The position numbers and the translations under genes are program-made. DNA of 64,000 bases from Heterobilharzia americana. Taxonomy: Eukaryota > Platyhelminthes > Trematoda > Strigeidida > Schistosomatidae. This document shows positions 12,990-27,084 of the stretch, piece by piece (position 1 is the first letter of the stretch; each line of letters opens with the position of its first letter). The notes under the pieces were generated by a model. It was given only the letters and a program-made list of their open reading frames with translations. It was not told the DNA's origin and did not search any database. The DNA lies in the NCBI GenBank assembly GCA_944470555.2, contig OX104128.1, forward strand, positions 46,607,920 to 46,671,919, read 5' to 3'.

Positions 12990-15699
12990 TGGTTGCTTGC
13001 TTATGATTGATATTTATGGACGTACAACTGTAAATCAGAAACAAACTGTTCTTATAAATGTTGCTTCTACTATTCTTGCGTAATTCAATCTCGGGAAAGA
13101 CATCCGATTAGCAGCAATATTTACTACTGAGGCATAAGAGGTGATCATCATATAACTGTGCTAAAGTTGTAATCGCATATTTCAACTAAGTTAAAGAACA
13201 ACAAGTAAATTACATTATTTCCCGCTTTAGACGATATTCCAGGTGAAAAATTAGTACATATCACATTAAAATCACTTTTATTACTTTTTTTCATTGATTA
13301 TACGTTTGATACATCACATTTCGTGAATACTGAGGATAACTTCCATCTTGAAGAAGAAGAAACATAGTAAAGACATTCACTGATAGATACAGTGTATCCA
13401 AAATTAAGCGAAGCTGAAAAATTCGGATATTTAGATTTTGTAAAATTCTTGCGTTTCCGCTTCAATTTTCATGTTGAATTCTAGGACTTAAAGGAAAATA
13501 TATGTAATCTAAAACTGGTGGGTACACATTAAGTAGCGTTTATGCAGCCGGTATAGTTCTCCGCCAGTGCATGAAATGTGTTTTCGAAGCTTTTAAAATT
13601 TAGATCCCAGTATCGATAGAGATAAGATTTCTTTACAATTCTGTTACACAACAAATACCCACATATTTTCATTGGCAAACTAGTTAATATTCATGTTTAT
13701 TTCAAGCCTAGTCAATATCCCACATATTCCCAACTTAAAAAACTGTTTTTACCTTCAGTAATTTGTGAATATTGATGCATAAAACGTAATTAACACTGAA
13801 CAGCGCGAATATAATACATTTTTATCATCCAGTTCATCTTGTTCACCGTTTTCAATACAAAAATGTTGATCATATTATACGATAAAAGTCAAAAATGTAG
13901 TCAAATACAAAAATCTGTGTGAGGTTAAGCACAGAACCTAAGGTAAAAGAGGTAACAGCTGGTCAGATTGTGAACTTTTGTCACTGCAGAAGGGTAAGGC
14001 ATGTACTACGCAGCCTCTTAGCCAGTTAACCAGATACACGCTATTGATGGCGTAGAATTACTTTGGGATGACCAGCATAAAATGTGGTATCAGTTTATAA
14101 AGTCTCTGACTGCGGGAGTGAGCAGTGAGAGGTCGTGCAAGCCTCCAGGTAGGGGTCCATCAGATAGCCCAATTCGATAGCTGGAAAATCTGTGTTATGT
14201 CTCGGAATATTTCTTATGGTTATAAGTACATCCACGACGTTTCTACATCATAACAATTATATTTCATCACATCATATATATATATATATATATATATATC
14301 CCCTTTCCCTTTTATTTTAACTTTCGAGGACCTTAACTGTATGGTTTGCATTCCCTTGTTTTTCATCTTACTGCCTTATTTGTTGATGTAATGATGTGAA
14401 GTCACACAGTAATACCAGTTCTCATGTTGATATTGACTGATAAATTAGATATCAGACGTGTATGTTTTGCATGTAATGCCAAGACGTCGTTTATTGTGGA
14501 GTTTGAAAATAGGACCACTAGAATACTGTCAACAAAGAACATTTTCTTTCAAAATTCACCTGACATGGAAAGTTTAGAATGGCATGAACTTGCAGTTATC
14601 TCCACAAGGAAGCATAATCGATGACTTTCACAACAGTAAGAAAATCATAGAATATCCCTACTTGATTTTGTGCATGAATTCTTGCTGAAAGGGAGAATTT
14701 TATTTGACTTTTTTAACTGAACCTGATACTTTAGTCATTTGAGAATAGTAGCTAATACCGTGAAAATGACTTCAAGTTATCATCCAAATGTTATTTACAC
14801 ACAATTTTTGCATAATGTGCACTGAGTCACTTCCAGCCTCTCAGTTGAATGGTGTTCTTTGTGCCGAATTTTTGAATCGTGAAGCTTACATTATCTTTCA
14901 TGAAGTTCACGTAGAACGTAATTTACCGACAAACTCCTAACACCTATAAAATGAAGTTTGTACTTATAGATAGTTACATCAACGACGGTTTGGCTGAAAA
15001 CTTTATTCATCTGTTAAACAAATAGTGTGGCTTTATTACAACCATAAACAGAAAAAGTAAAATTTACTTTAGAAAGGTATAAAATATAACAAAGAACGTT
15101 AGCATGTGTGATGAAATATATAGTGAAACTCACAGTTATGCATGTGTAAGGCGAACGGACCTAAGACTGCGATTTTGGTTAAAAAAGGCGAGTACTTACA
15201 TAAAGAGACATTTGATTGGTTGATTGTCAGAATTGGTTAGTGGTCATAACTTAACAGTTCTACTTCATCACGACAGGCTACTTAATCAGTCATGGAGAAA
15301 ACATGATTGTTTATTTCAGATGCAAGTTTATACTGATGATTTTCTGTAGAACAGCAATGAAAACTTGACAATTGAACCATCCAACCCAGAGAGTGCAATA
15401 TCACCAAGGTCATCTACCTAAGTTACAAATCTTCTCCATCATTCACCTTTCATCTCTTTTTCATAATTACACATCACTATTACTAATTTTTAATGAAGCA
15501 GTTTTGGAGACAAACTCCATAACAAGCTTACAGAGGCTAGGTGATCAACAAAAATAAGGAAGAGCTAAAAGATTAATATATTTCCTTTACGGGGACACTC
15601 AGTATTTAGTGCCTGTTCAGAAAACATGTATCAAGCCGGAAATTTTCAAGTTTCGACATAGGCACATTCTCATCTGCCCTATTTGTCGCAGTCCAGTGT
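12990..15699. other. Stretch without a recognisable gene
   Basis: AT-rich. A block at 13940-14170 is visibly richer in G and C than its surroundings and may be another dispersed repeat, but I found no second copy in the window. An AT dinucleotide run follows at 14274. No protein family was recognised. Confidence 0.45.
14274..14299. repeat. (AT)13 microsatellite
   Basis: A perfect run of alternating A and T, followed by CCCCTTTCCC. Confidence 0.95.
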
Positions 15700-16210
15700 T
15701 TTATCTCCTGAAATGTAAGTTGATTTGTGACATATCATGAACATCATGCAATGGAGTGGACAGATTGACACAGACACGTACACAGGAGTGCATCGGCTCA
15801 GATTGTCACAAGCCACACAGCCTTAGACAAGGACTAACTTAGCAGAAAAAGAATGATGTAAAGTAGAAAAAAAGAACATTGTGGGAGAGGAAATATTGCT
15901 GATAGTCTCCAATCACTAATCGCTTTCCTCCTGAGGAACTCAGAAAGACAGCCTACACTTTCACTTATGGCTCAAAACATTAGTGCAATGTCTTGGTCTA
16001 TCCAACAACAGCTTCCAACATCGAATAAATTAGTGTATTCAGGTTGGTGGAGACCTGGCACATACAACACATGTCCAAGCTATCTCAGTCGATCACAGTT
16101 CACAACCTCATCTACTGACTTTCTATACTTGAGAAGTACTCTAATGCTAATCTAAACGCTGATAACCTCTTGGTTCCGCCAATGAATTAACACTGAAGTA
16201 AATTTACACA
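15700..16210 (+). repeat. Dispersed repeat family A, copy 1
   Basis: TATGGCTCAAAACATTAG (15966) and CTATCTCAGTCGAT with TTCACAACCT (16080-16110) match the plus-strand repeat at 48810-49010 in the same order and spacing style. The family is not one I can name. There is no open reading frame. Confidence 0.5.
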
Positions 16211-19200
16211 GTAGGATGAAAAATTGTACATTTCTCTGTGGTTTCTAATGATTTCTTAGGTGGCATATTACTGTTCATTAGTAAATATGCATCTTCCTGA
16301 AACATGGTTATTGTACTTCTAATAATGCGAATGTCAACAACAGTGAAAGATTCTACCTCTCCCTGATACCTACATTCTTTCTGTAGGCAAAATGTCTACT
16401 TTTATTCAACTTACTGATCATTGCAGTTAGAAACATGAATGATCAATATCTATAAAATGTTGAACCGATTTTAAGGTATCGATCATAAATAAGAACAGGT
16501 GGAAGAACCACTACAAAAATACAAGCCACAGTGATTTAGGCTGTTTGAAAGGTAACTAACTCTAAATTATATGTATTCATGAATGTTTTTTTTTTTTCAC
16601 GGCAATATTTAGGCAACTGTACATGTTGCGTGTGTGTATATTCATCACATTGATACCTTATTGGAAAATGCATGAAGGTCACCTTGATTAAGGTCATACA
16701 AAGTGTTATTTCCTTCTCTTTCTTTCTACTTTAAATACAGAAGTGAATTAATTTATTGTGGCAATCATTTAATCATGCAGTGAAGTTGTTTTGATTTTAA
16801 TTGAAAATAGAAGTAGCGTATATGCACTTTTATGCATGAATATACTGAATGATGGATGAAGATTTATTGTTTAAGGGATTTACTTAAACCTAGAGTGTAT
16901 TGTGATTATTTTGGTGGAAAGTATTGGTGGTTATGTGTTGAACGAAGATGGAATGAATGACTTGTAAGCGGATTTCATCTTCTCTTTCCTTAATGCCATA
17001 ACATACTTCGATGCTGAGAAAACTGTATATCACTCCAGAAGCAGAATGCTGTATCATTATGCTGCTGGGGCAATCAAACGTGGTTTCACTGGAAATGAAG
17101 CCATAGGATGCAAGAAAAGGACCACCAAATTCTGATCACATCCTACTAATACACAAATGTTATCTAATTGCTCAGGCAGTCAATCAAACCTTAATGTGCA
17201 TTAAATATTTTGCCTGGTAGATGGGTTTCCTCAAAAGTGTATTCCAGGTGGATTTAAAAAATCATTGACAGTAAAAGTCATTCCTCAATGGATGCAGAAA
17301 AGACTGCTTTGCTCACGCTTGTGGTTGAATGCTTGTAGCTAGCGCGGGAAAGATAACAATAGGTGTATCACTGAGTTAAAGGTAAGACACATGAAACAAA
17401 TGTTTCTCACATTCTTCTAGGAATCCTTTTACATTGATGATGGATGTGTGCGACTGAAGAAATGCTGAAAGTCTGTTTGTTTGAATCTGAAATATGCGTA
17501 TTCACAAACTTACATCATCGAAATTGCCATCATGATTTGGTTTGTAAGCAAAGTAGTCATCACTGAGATATCACATAGTTGATGGGTTTTGATGTCAATC
17601 TGTCCACACTGTTGCACAAACTCCATCCGAATATTTCACAACCACAAGAAAACGAACGAAATAATATTTTGTAGGCTGGACTCTTACAGTTTATAGTTCG
17701 TGGTACAAAAGTTTCAATTAACCTTTTATGCAAAAAGATGTAGCGTTTCATTTAGTTGGTTATCGCTGGGAATCGCAACAATACTAGATTCAGAAAGTAC
17801 AACCTGTGTATTCCAATGACCTGGTTTTAACTTCCTCTATGACTTGCCTTCCTAGCACAAATGATAAACTGCTTCATTGAACAGGTCTCTTTTGACTTAA
17901 GACTCCCATTTCACCTTCAATTATCTTCCAGCAACAATACAAGTCTACCAAACACCAGCTATCTTAGATAGTCTAACTGATACCTCAGTTTTTGTCAACA
18001 GCGAAAATATCATTAAAGTAGAGAGATAACGTGGCACGTTTAGGAGGGAAAAATCAGCAATAAATGAGAAAGACTTGCACCAGCAAAAGAAGCAGTATTT
18101 GAGAGGAGCCCTAAGGTAGAAATTCTTCAGGGCAATTCTAACAAAAATATAGGTAATAGGTGTTAATTCCTTGAGATCAGGCATCAAAAGAAATTCGCAA
18201 CCAATAAAAGCTTCTATCAGAAAATGAAATAAAAAAATATTTGTCACCTGCCTTCAATTAGGATAAATTAGGCTACCCACCTTTTCAAATTTTTGAGGAA
18301 GCACAAATTATGCTGTTGAACTGAGCAAACAGCGAATGAAAGGCCTAAATATTTTACTTTTAAACGTTGACTACTCATCACTGTAAATAAGTAGTTAAAG
18401 TAAAAATGTAGATTTATTGCTTAGGTATGAGACAAAAATTAAATCATTGCGCAGCTTCAGTGACTCAGAAAGCCTGTTTTCAGAATCGAGCATTCTCCCC
18501 TTCATATCTCATTCTCCTGTTTGTTGCACATGTCATTTTTTATTTAAAAATATTGTTCGAACTCATATTGACCTTCCGGATAGTGAACTTGTCAAAAGCT
18601 ATATTTTCATCAGATGTTAGACATTCCATGAAAACAGGTCACCTACTTATTTTCTTGTGTCGAGTTACGCAGAATTATCAATTCAGCCTATGGATATTGC
18701 CTTCATTTTCCAAATGTCTATGTAGTGATATGCTATGGTGACTGAAGGTGAAATGAGGACCTTATCCTCAGCCGAACTCCAATCAAGAATTGTCGGTCCT
18801 CCACGCCACCAGCTGACCAGTAAGACTCAGCACCTGGCTTGGTCTTAACTTTATGTCATTTGACGAGGAGTGTGGTGTAACGTAACCCGCATGTAGCGTT
18901 TCTCGCATAGATTCAGCACATCGTCTGTCAGTAATGCTCTTCTCACAAGTTATTCTCGTGAGATTCAGTTTAAGCCACATTTGAAGCAAACTTGGTATTA
19001 AAATTTCAACCCACATATATCCTGTGTAAATCATTTTTACTGCATAATTGTACTTGGCAACGTTAGAAGCAAACCAATGTGCATACCTAGACACGAAAAG
19101 TTATCCAAGATCTTATCTGCTTTCCAAAATAGACGGTAAAAGCAAAGCAGGCAATTGGTTTCATTTTTAAAATTTTTGGTTGAAAGGTATATGTGGTGGT

Positions 19201-19924
19201 CAGGTGAAGACATCATCAACATTTTGAACGCCGGGACACCCAGCACCCTACTGACTGCTCCTATAACCATTCGGATTTCCTGACTTGTTGTGTAAGACGA
19301 TTAATGATAAATTAAAATAAAGCGAAGAATTTTCTTTGGGAAACGAAGACTGAAACATCATTGAAACGTCTATTCGTTTGGTAGTGTCAGATACTTTGTC
19401 GACTATCAAAAAGCATGATGTCATGCTTAATATGGAGCCACGTTTCTCTACTTGGTGGGCACAATTGCCATAAGTAGGATATCAGTGTGGCAATATAGTC
19501 AATATGGTTTTCTTATGGTGGATAATAGGCTAACAGATATTAGGTTTCTTCCATTCAAACACATGAGGTAACCAAATGAACTTACAACCATAAGGCTTTT
19601 ATGTAATAGTTAAGTTGTATAAGACTATCATGTGACTTCATTTAGCTTCTTCTGGCTTGAAATGAATACGTGAATAAGAACTTTAGTAAAAAGTTACACC
19701 TTGAAAGGAAAGCCGCATAAATATCTTTGTAATAAAATAAGATGAACAAATAAGTGGTTGGTTCATTAGTCTATATTACACCATCACCTGATTCCAAAGA
19801 AGAAAACGCAAATTAGATTTCAGAAATAAGGTCAGAGTATGTAACAATCTAGAAAGCGATACGGTGCATGTGAAAACTTCAAAATTCTATAAAAAAATAC
19901 GAATAGGAATCGAAATTCAGCACT
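16211..19924. other. 3.7-kb stretch without a recognisable gene
   Basis: Several open stretches of 60-105 codons lie on both strands near 17560-19270, but they overlap one another, use simple hydrophobic composition and match no family. The part at 18750-18930 is richer in G and C and may be an unrecognised repeat. Confidence 0.45.
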
Positions 19925-20165
19925 TGAATATCTAATTTGGAGGTTGTTAGGGATTTATTGATTGATTGCATGTTGATATTCATCATGATATCAATTGGAG
20001 AACTATTGAAATCTTGCGACCACTGAAGGATAAGATGCTGATCATGGAATCTGAAGTTCGTGGAATCGGTCCCTGATGGGATCGTGGGTGTGCACTACTG
20101 AATTTTTGTCCTATACTTTGATGAAAAAGCTGTCCAGTAATCCAAGGTCTTCGATGCTTCTCCAA
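19925..20165 (+). repeat. Dispersed repeat family B, copy 1
   Basis: The segment with TTTATTGATTGATTGCATG and CATCATGATATCAATTGGAG aligns with 38215-38285 (TTTAATGATTGATTTTAGG; CATGGAGTGATATCAACTGG). Both copies continue into a region richer in G and C. No coding potential is seen. Confidence 0.55.
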
Positions 20166-20878
20166 CTAACAACACTTCATGATGAATACCAAGTTAATTT
20201 CAATATTTAATGAAGATTATGAACCAGTTGATACCTTAACAAGGGAAAAGTTTCATCCAGTCACGAAAACGAGAAAAAGATTATTCGAATCAAGAATTTT
20301 CTCTTCCACGATTTCATTTCTTGAAGCTTTATAGTCATACTAATCAGTTTCATACATTTGTATCTACTGAAAAAGTTTTACAAACCAAAAGACGAAAGAC
20401 TTGCAGAATAAATGATATTTTATTTTACAAATGTTCGTCAGGTACATACAGTTTAAAACTGCAATGGTCATTGGCATATAAGGTAATTCAAGATAAAGAA
20501 ATCAGCAATCTTATGGTGTTCATCAGAATCGTTGTTATTCCATATAATATGTAACAGATGGTTCAAGAGTTCCACAGAGAGGAAAGGAATGTAAGAGAGG
20601 AATAATTATTCCAACCAGCAGTTTACGTAATTTCCCCAAGAAATTATATTCACGAGAATAATATCAACTGAGCGAGCTGAACTCAGTGGGTGATTAAAGT
20701 ATGAAGTATTATTTTGTTAAAATGGAAGTTAAAACTCTTCTTTACTCTCCTTCTGTTTGCAGAGATCAGGGGGAAAGTGGTATATAGCAATTTGCTATGA
20801 CCGGTAGTACGGCCTAACGGCCTGTTATGATGACCCAGTTTTGTATAAAACATTGTTATTGATCTGAACATTTTAACG

Positions 20879-21220
20879 TGTCATTCCTACACCACTTTTT
20901 ACGGTATGACTAATAGTCTATTTTCTGCCCCATTGTAATGTAAATTGCTAATTGGTTAATCTTTACTCTTACTATGCAAATGCCTCAAATTGAGGACAAG
21001 ATCATTTTTCACGTGTATACTTATTCACGTGTTTTGGAATTGAATCATCATTATATTCTTGAAGCAATACACTCTCCCATCTGTCAGCTTCGGTTTTCTC
21101 TCTATTCGTCCCGGGGTTGCAGTCAGTGACTCGCGTACCAAGTTAACTGTCAGCTAAGCGTGTGTATTATATTCGTTCCGGAATACATTCATATAACTAT
21201 TAGCGTTCGAACCCATAACA
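20879..21220 (+). mobile_element. Candidate solo LTR or LTR plus leader
   Basis: The stretch begins TGTCATTCC and ends CCATAACA, a TG...CA arrangement 342 bp long. It carries an abrupt block richer in G and C (CGTCCCGGGGTTGCAGTCAG) in its 3' half, as LTR R/U5 parts often do. The following 150 bp have unusually few T-rich runs and could be a leader. No second LTR, gag or pol was found, and no target-site duplication is obvious. This is inference only. Confidence 0.25.
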
Positions 21221-23559
21221 CAGCCTACGAGCAATAGGAGCCTAGCAGACTTCAAACGACACGAACCTTACACACAAAATAAATCAACGCTGACGCAAGT
21301 CAGAACATCAAGTACCAATACAACAATACCATCTACGAGCGAAGACAAGAATAGAAGACAGATCGTCGACAGAGAGATTTTACTGTCTCAAAAACAGTTA
21401 ATACAGTTGACAGCGATGCTGAATATTTGCACATCTAAATAGCCCTGACGAACACTAAATCCACATATAGTTAACAACCGATGAGAGTTCAGCCTTGGAA
21501 TCAGAGGGAAGAAAAACAAATAACAGTGTAAAAACATCTATGTAGGTTATTTTTAGGTCATGGGCAGAACAGCCGGCAAGGTTATGGTAAATAAGTGGTA
21601 TGTAGCATAGTCTAAGAATCGTAGTTTTTCAGGCATTTTGAGTACATTTATTATTTTAAAAGCACGAGAAGTATCAACTTGGTGTCCTGTGTCCATTAAG
21701 TGTCCATTCGGCGGCCTGCTTGAACTTTGGGCTACCGAATTTATACACCGGGCATTTTTCATCAAATTTTTTCCTTTCAGTTCGTTTTGATCGTTTAAAT
21801 GCGTCCTTTGAACGTATCATAGACTCTAGCACATTTTAAAACTGTTTCCAAGTCTTTGTTTCTCGAATCAATAAAAAAGCAGGGAAAAAATGTTGCTTTA
21901 TATGGAGATGAACTTTACGGTGCACTAAAGTACATTATATATTTCTATCCATAAGATGATTAGCTTGAATTGTAGATTTTTGTTCCGTCTGCATGAACCA
22001 CCACCACCAAAATTACTCTTGGGTTTCTGCTGATTCTTCGTTATGTACCGGACGCCCATCGAGAACAAGCTGGCTATATCACATTATTACCTTGAATACT
22101 GCTATTATTAACATCATGCAGATGCAATAACCATTTCATCTAAAAGTATTGTCCTGGGGGTATATTTATTGAAAAATTACATGCTGAGAATTCCATACTG
22201 TCATACATATTGTTTGGAATAAAGCGATTATTATTAATATTAATAATAGCACCAGTTAGTCTTACTTCGTTTCAGGCATAAATCCTTCAAAATATATACA
22301 GGAAACAGAATGAATGCCCCCCTCTCAGTCCTTCCAATGTACTTGCTACTGCAATCCTATGTAAGTTCATAAACGCAACTAAAGGTTATATGAGTGGCGT
22401 ATTTGTCCACTTTGGACTGGTTCACTGAACGTGCTGATACGAGTTTGGCTGTAAGGAGACTTCCTTATAGTGCTACTTTGATTCTCGCTTTTGTTATCTG
22501 GAATGTTGCGTATTGTTTGAACGTAAAGTGAAACAAAACCTTCATTTCAGCAACTTCATGCTTAGTCTTGTCGCTTTTTGATTCTCCTTACTTCATAATA
22601 AGTGTGTCTTCCACTTTGATTGATATTCATTCTGTCTAAGAGGCTTCTCAATAATGTTTACTTCCTTCTATAACTTGGCCGAAAAGTATGAGTTTCTAGT
22701 TTTTCTGTACAGGGTTTTGACTGGATGACACTAGCAGCTGGCAAGAAAAAACTGTTACAGCTAAGGTAATGTCTGGTTCATTTATCTTTTCTATGGATAG
22801 TTTATCCAATGATACTATCACTTCAATTCTCACTTTGAGGTCCAAAAATTTAGCACACTGAAACCACCATAGTGTGTACAAAAACAGTTTGTTTTGTACA
22901 CTATTCCGTATCATTTCTTTCTTATTATCTTCCCTAATTTCATTTCCCTATAGTTGTCATAGTTGTTATATTTACCCTCCGATTCTTAGGATTTGTGTAA
23001 ATTGACTTGATAAGTAAACGTGTGATTAGATAAAAAGCTTTATAGGAAACTGAACATTTAAAATTTGTAGAGATGATAAGACGATTTCTCAGAGTAACTT
23101 TTTTATTCGCACGATAAGTAATGATCATATCCTTTGTACCAACATTTGAAGGATTTAAGTCATCAAAACTCCACTCAACAATTTAGATTATAAACGAATA
23201 GCATAAATATGTAAACGAATAATTTACTACCGTGACAAAAACAAATAAATTGTGGTAATAGCATCGCTTACTGCGAAGAAAGTACATCTAACTGAAGAGT
23301 TTCAAATGGAACAGAACGCGCGTCCTGGATTTTCCTACTAGCCCCTTTTCATCGATAACATCAAAGTGAATCCTTTCTACCACAGCAAAGAATAATCATT
23401 TAATCTCTTGGATCGTATACAACCACGGTCCAAAGTTCAACAGAGATAGATGTACTAAACAGAGGACATAACTGGAATGTAACCATGACTCAGTTGAAAC
23501 CTGAGAATGAAGTCCTCAACATGGAACTAGCATAAGACCAAGTGTATGAAGTTACCGCC
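21221..23559. other. Stretch without a recognisable gene
   Basis: Nothing coding was recognised. AATAAAGCGATTATTATTAA at 22219-22238 looks like the 3' end of some non-LTR element with a short tandem tail, but the preceding 200 bp show no RT motif, so no element is called. Confidence 0.4.
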
Positions 23560-25216
23560 AAAGAAGTCCAAGCGTAATGTGGATTAGCATTAAAAAATAG
23601 AATGTCAGGATGTCACAAAGTAAGAAAAGAAAGCTATAAAAAAAACCTTCAGAATGATAAGAATGCAGCTGCAGCCAAATTAGGGAGTTTGACAGTCATA
23701 CTAGATAAATCGGTTTAAATTAAGAGAGTTTACGAACATGTTTAAACAGGAGAGTATGGAGAAATTAGAGCCAGCGGATACCATTATGGATAAGGTGAGG
23801 AAATCGTCAACTGGTCAGATATGCTGAAAAAACCTTTTCTAAGTGATCTTAAATAGTCTAATCTAATGCCAGAAGGTATAACTCTAGCGCGATTTATGGT
23901 CCATAAGTCATCTTATAAAACCCATAGTCGAATTTGGAAACACTCCAACCTGTGAACTATCTATGTATTTGGTTATGATATTAGGCTTCAGTAGAAGTAG
24001 TTCAAAATCAAGACTTATTAATTCTTATGAACTAAAACAAAGATTTCTGGGCTTACAAGTAGAAAAGGATGAAAGATGGTCAGCTGTGATGTAACTAGCT
24101 TCTGCAATAATTATACAATTATTATGTCTCTTCAGATTGTAAGAAATGAGCTCAGCACTAGCCAACAGCTCACCGGTGGAAGAAATTATTCTAGGGGTGC
24201 AACTATACCTGACTCCTGCTGTCTGCAAGTTTCGTGAAAAAATATCTAAACAGACGGAGGGAGTACCCATGGGACCACCAGTACCCCGGGCTGTAGGGGA
24301 TATATTTATAACTAGTTGGAAATGCATTGCCCTAAGGACATCTTGAGATTACTCCCAAAGTATTGTGTATGTCTATGGATCACACGATTACAGTACTGAA
24401 ATTAGAATATATGACACATTTCTTATGCGCATAAACTAAAACGCTGGTGCAGCGAAGTAGAAACGGCTGTGTTGAACTGAAAACCCAAACGAAGGCAAGA
24501 TGGAAGTTTAGATACTACTGTCTACAAAGGCTTTCACACTCTAACCATTACTTAAACTTTTTGTCATGTTATTTGATGTTGGTTAAGGGGCCTGACTAAA
24601 AAGGCCGAAAATCCGTATCAAAGAAAGGAAACGTATAACGGGTGTAATAATGCTGAATGACCACCCCGTGAGTTGATACAAAAATACACAACAGGTAGTT
24701 AGGAAAGTACTACGAAAAATGCTATGATCTACACAAAAGTCTTTAGCAACAAAACCATGGAGAAGGGTTTTAAAGCCTCTACAGTCCTACTGTTTAAAGA
24801 AGGGACATCAGATGCACCACGTTTGATCCCTAATAAGGTCGAGATAGCAATGCCACTTAAGCTTACAACCTCACTGAGAGATAAGATTTGAGAGCCATAG
24901 AATCCTGTCGAAAGCAATAAACAAATCATTTTGGTTAATCAAATCCCATGTAATAGCCTGGTGGTCAAGTATATATGTCAAACTAGCCAACGCTAATAAG
25001 ATAAGCAATCTAGTCAATATCTCAACCATGGCCATCCATGCTGTCACGCACAACCACACAGTAGGATGGGATAGAGTGACAATTTTCAAAGATAAATTGT
25101 TTAGGTGCAGGAAAAGATTGACAACTCAAGTCGACAACTGTAATAGGGAAGACAGAACACCCATTTGGAATATGTGGAAAAATTTACAACCGTTTGAAAA
25201 GAAGAATGAAAAATAA
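23560..25216 (+). mobile_element. Penelope-like element, RT to GIY-YIG C-terminus, heavily decayed
   Basis: The PLE motifs appear in order but in shifting frames. A ruined GLPK-HK region (FMVHKSSYKTH, near 23895) is followed by KPIVEFGNTPTCELSMYL (near 23918-23970). Then comes FREKISKQTEGVPMGPPVP (24230-24287), the motif written YRQ-DGVAMGSPLGP in active members. At 24375-24395 the frame reads MDHTITVLKLEY where a YVDD-T catalytic motif should be, so one catalytic aspartate is histidine. The C-terminal block MAIHAVTHNHTVGWDRVTI (25028-25084) is the region after the GIY-YIG core, and the core (VVKYICQTSQ, near 24961-24990) is recognisable. Inactive. Confidence 0.75.
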
Positions 25217-25254
25217 TAGAACTGTAAAACTAGACCAAAGAGTTGTTTGATTTT

Positions 25255-25400
25255 TGTTACCTGGTAGGAGGTGATCGTCAGGAAGACTCTGACCCACGCT
25301 TCATGTTTGTTGGCACTCGTCAGCAAGGATTATCTGCAACCTTTCCTTGATATGATTATGAGCTATAAGTTCCGCTCGAAACGTCATCAGTAGATAATAC
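25255..25400 (+). repeat. Dispersed repeat family C, copy 1
   Basis: GTGATCGTCAGGAAGACTCT, then GTCAGCAAGGATTATCTGC, align with 40655-40735 (GCGATCGGCAGGAAGCCATG; GTCAGCATGGCATATCTGC). It lies just downstream of the PLE C-terminus and could be part of that element's end, but the copy at 40655 has no PLE beside it. Confidence 0.5.
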
Positions 25401-26171
25401 CGTTTCACAATGTGATCCATATACAGGGAGGGGACGTCGTGGAACCATACGGTGCGACAGTGCTCAAACTCTATTCACATAATAATGAAACTTCAAGTGA
25501 CATTCACATTTCTTGAATGAATATTGCTCACACCACAGACATAGTCAGAAGAGTTTTCCTTGGATCTCATTTCATGTAATTCATATTTAGTTTTACAATC
25601 AGATAAGAAATAAATATCGATTCGATAAACTGCAAAGCCTAAACAAAGCACAATACTGGTTGAATCTACTTTCCTATTTTCTTGACGTTATTAATACGGA
25701 CTGAGAGCCCATATCATAGAATTTTCATTTCACTTGGCTCATTCGATGTATCAAAAAGTGAAACAGTATTATTTACTGGGTGATTTTTCGGAGAATATTT
25801 GTTGCCCAATGTGTACGTATCCTGGATCAGTATTCAGCGTTTTCCTAATGAGACACAAAATTGAAACATTCTCAATTAGCCAGCCGAGGTGTTTAGAATA
25901 TTCTGCAGCTAACCTGTATATCATCCTAAAAGTACATTTCCCATAAATGTAGATTCAACAAAGAATTAACAGCAGTCTTTTTAAAAAATATTTGAATAAA
26001 GTTGAAAACTACATTTGTCAATATCAGGAAACACAAAAACAAACAGAACTTTTAAAAATTAGCTCGCATCAAACTTTATACTAATATGAGCAAATTATAC
26101 AAAACACATTTATAGCATCACACCAATCATGTGAAATTCTTAAGTTTGAAGAAACGTTTCAGTAGCTTACC
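25401..26171. other. Stretch without a recognisable gene
   Basis: AT-rich; no motif or repeat recognised up to the start of the inverted-repeat arm. Confidence 0.4.
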
Positions 26172-27084
26172 GCAACTTTGACCATATTCCAGTGAACGTG
26201 TCAGTACGTGAAATGTCTCAACATTGTGTGTAGCAGCGTATTCACTATAGTCTACCTTATAAAGAGAGTTCTGTTATTCGAAATTAGGAGTCGGATGTTT
26301 TGATTTGCACAAGTGTGAAAGCACAGTGTTCGTCATTCTACAGAACACCTGAATGCTGTAACTAATAAGTACACAGATAATTTCTTCTGATGTAGAAATT
26401 ATAACAGTACTTATCCAATCGTTTTGAGTTGGATTTCTGTTGTCTTTTTTCCACAAAACGTTTTTCTATTCGTTATGGTAAGTTTGTTGGATAGATGATG
26501 GGTTCTAGGACTTCCAGAACAATTTGTCTATCAGCTTTCTGAGATTTTAGTGAATTAAGCATTTTTTATAATCTCGTCAAAAGGAAATTTGTGTTGTTTA
26601 TTTTCCTATGGGTGAGCTTATTCATATTTGAGGTATTTTTTAGAATGTGTAACTTTTCCATAGAGATCACTAAGAGTGCTAAGTAATTATTTAGCATGGT
26701 CCAGCAGTCCAGAAAACTTAGCGTCTTGGACTCCGCCTCTAGTTCATTGGCGAATTTTTATGTAATTAAAGATTTTGTACACCTTGTAAATGGTAAATGC
26801 CCGAATAATAATTCTAATCATAGAAGATAAAGAACAACGTGCTGCTGAAGACATTTAAACATCCAATGTAGGTCAAATCTTACAAAAATACAAGCTGCAT
26901 AATACTGAAGAATGAAACACTTAGGTAGTCAAAGTCTTAAGATATATGTAGATGAAGGGGGTCAAGTGAAGGGAAGAAGTTGACAAGACAAATTTATCTT
27001 TCGAATAGTTTATTAGGTTTTTTCTGGTCAAGGCAGAGAAAAGGGTTGTACAACCTTTCTCTGCATACAAAGACCGGTGTTGTT
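26172..27084. repeat. Long inverted repeat, left arm (913 bp)
   Basis: The arm is the reverse complement of 28664-29576. Paired positions always sum to 55748, so the arms align end to end without any insertion or deletion. I noticed only two mismatches (near 26825 and 26179). Minus-strand content from the inner end is a PLE 3' segment (27080-26625) followed by PLE C-terminal sequence (26624-26172). It includes a 60-codon open stretch at 26274-26456 that is identical to the one at 29292-29474. Confidence 0.95.
26438..26624. repeat. Direct repeat, copy 1 (187 bp)
   Basis: Identical by eye to 27081-27267, at an offset of 643 bp. It is PLE C-terminal sequence on the minus strand. The two copies bracket a 456-bp segment (26625-27080). 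Confidence 0.9.

Noticed and set aside
25345..25400. GCTCGAAACGTCATCAG downstream of a PLE, resembling a PLE hammerhead
   Set aside because: The matching CTGATGA half is present only as ATTATGA; two core changes, and the second copy of the repeat does not keep it.
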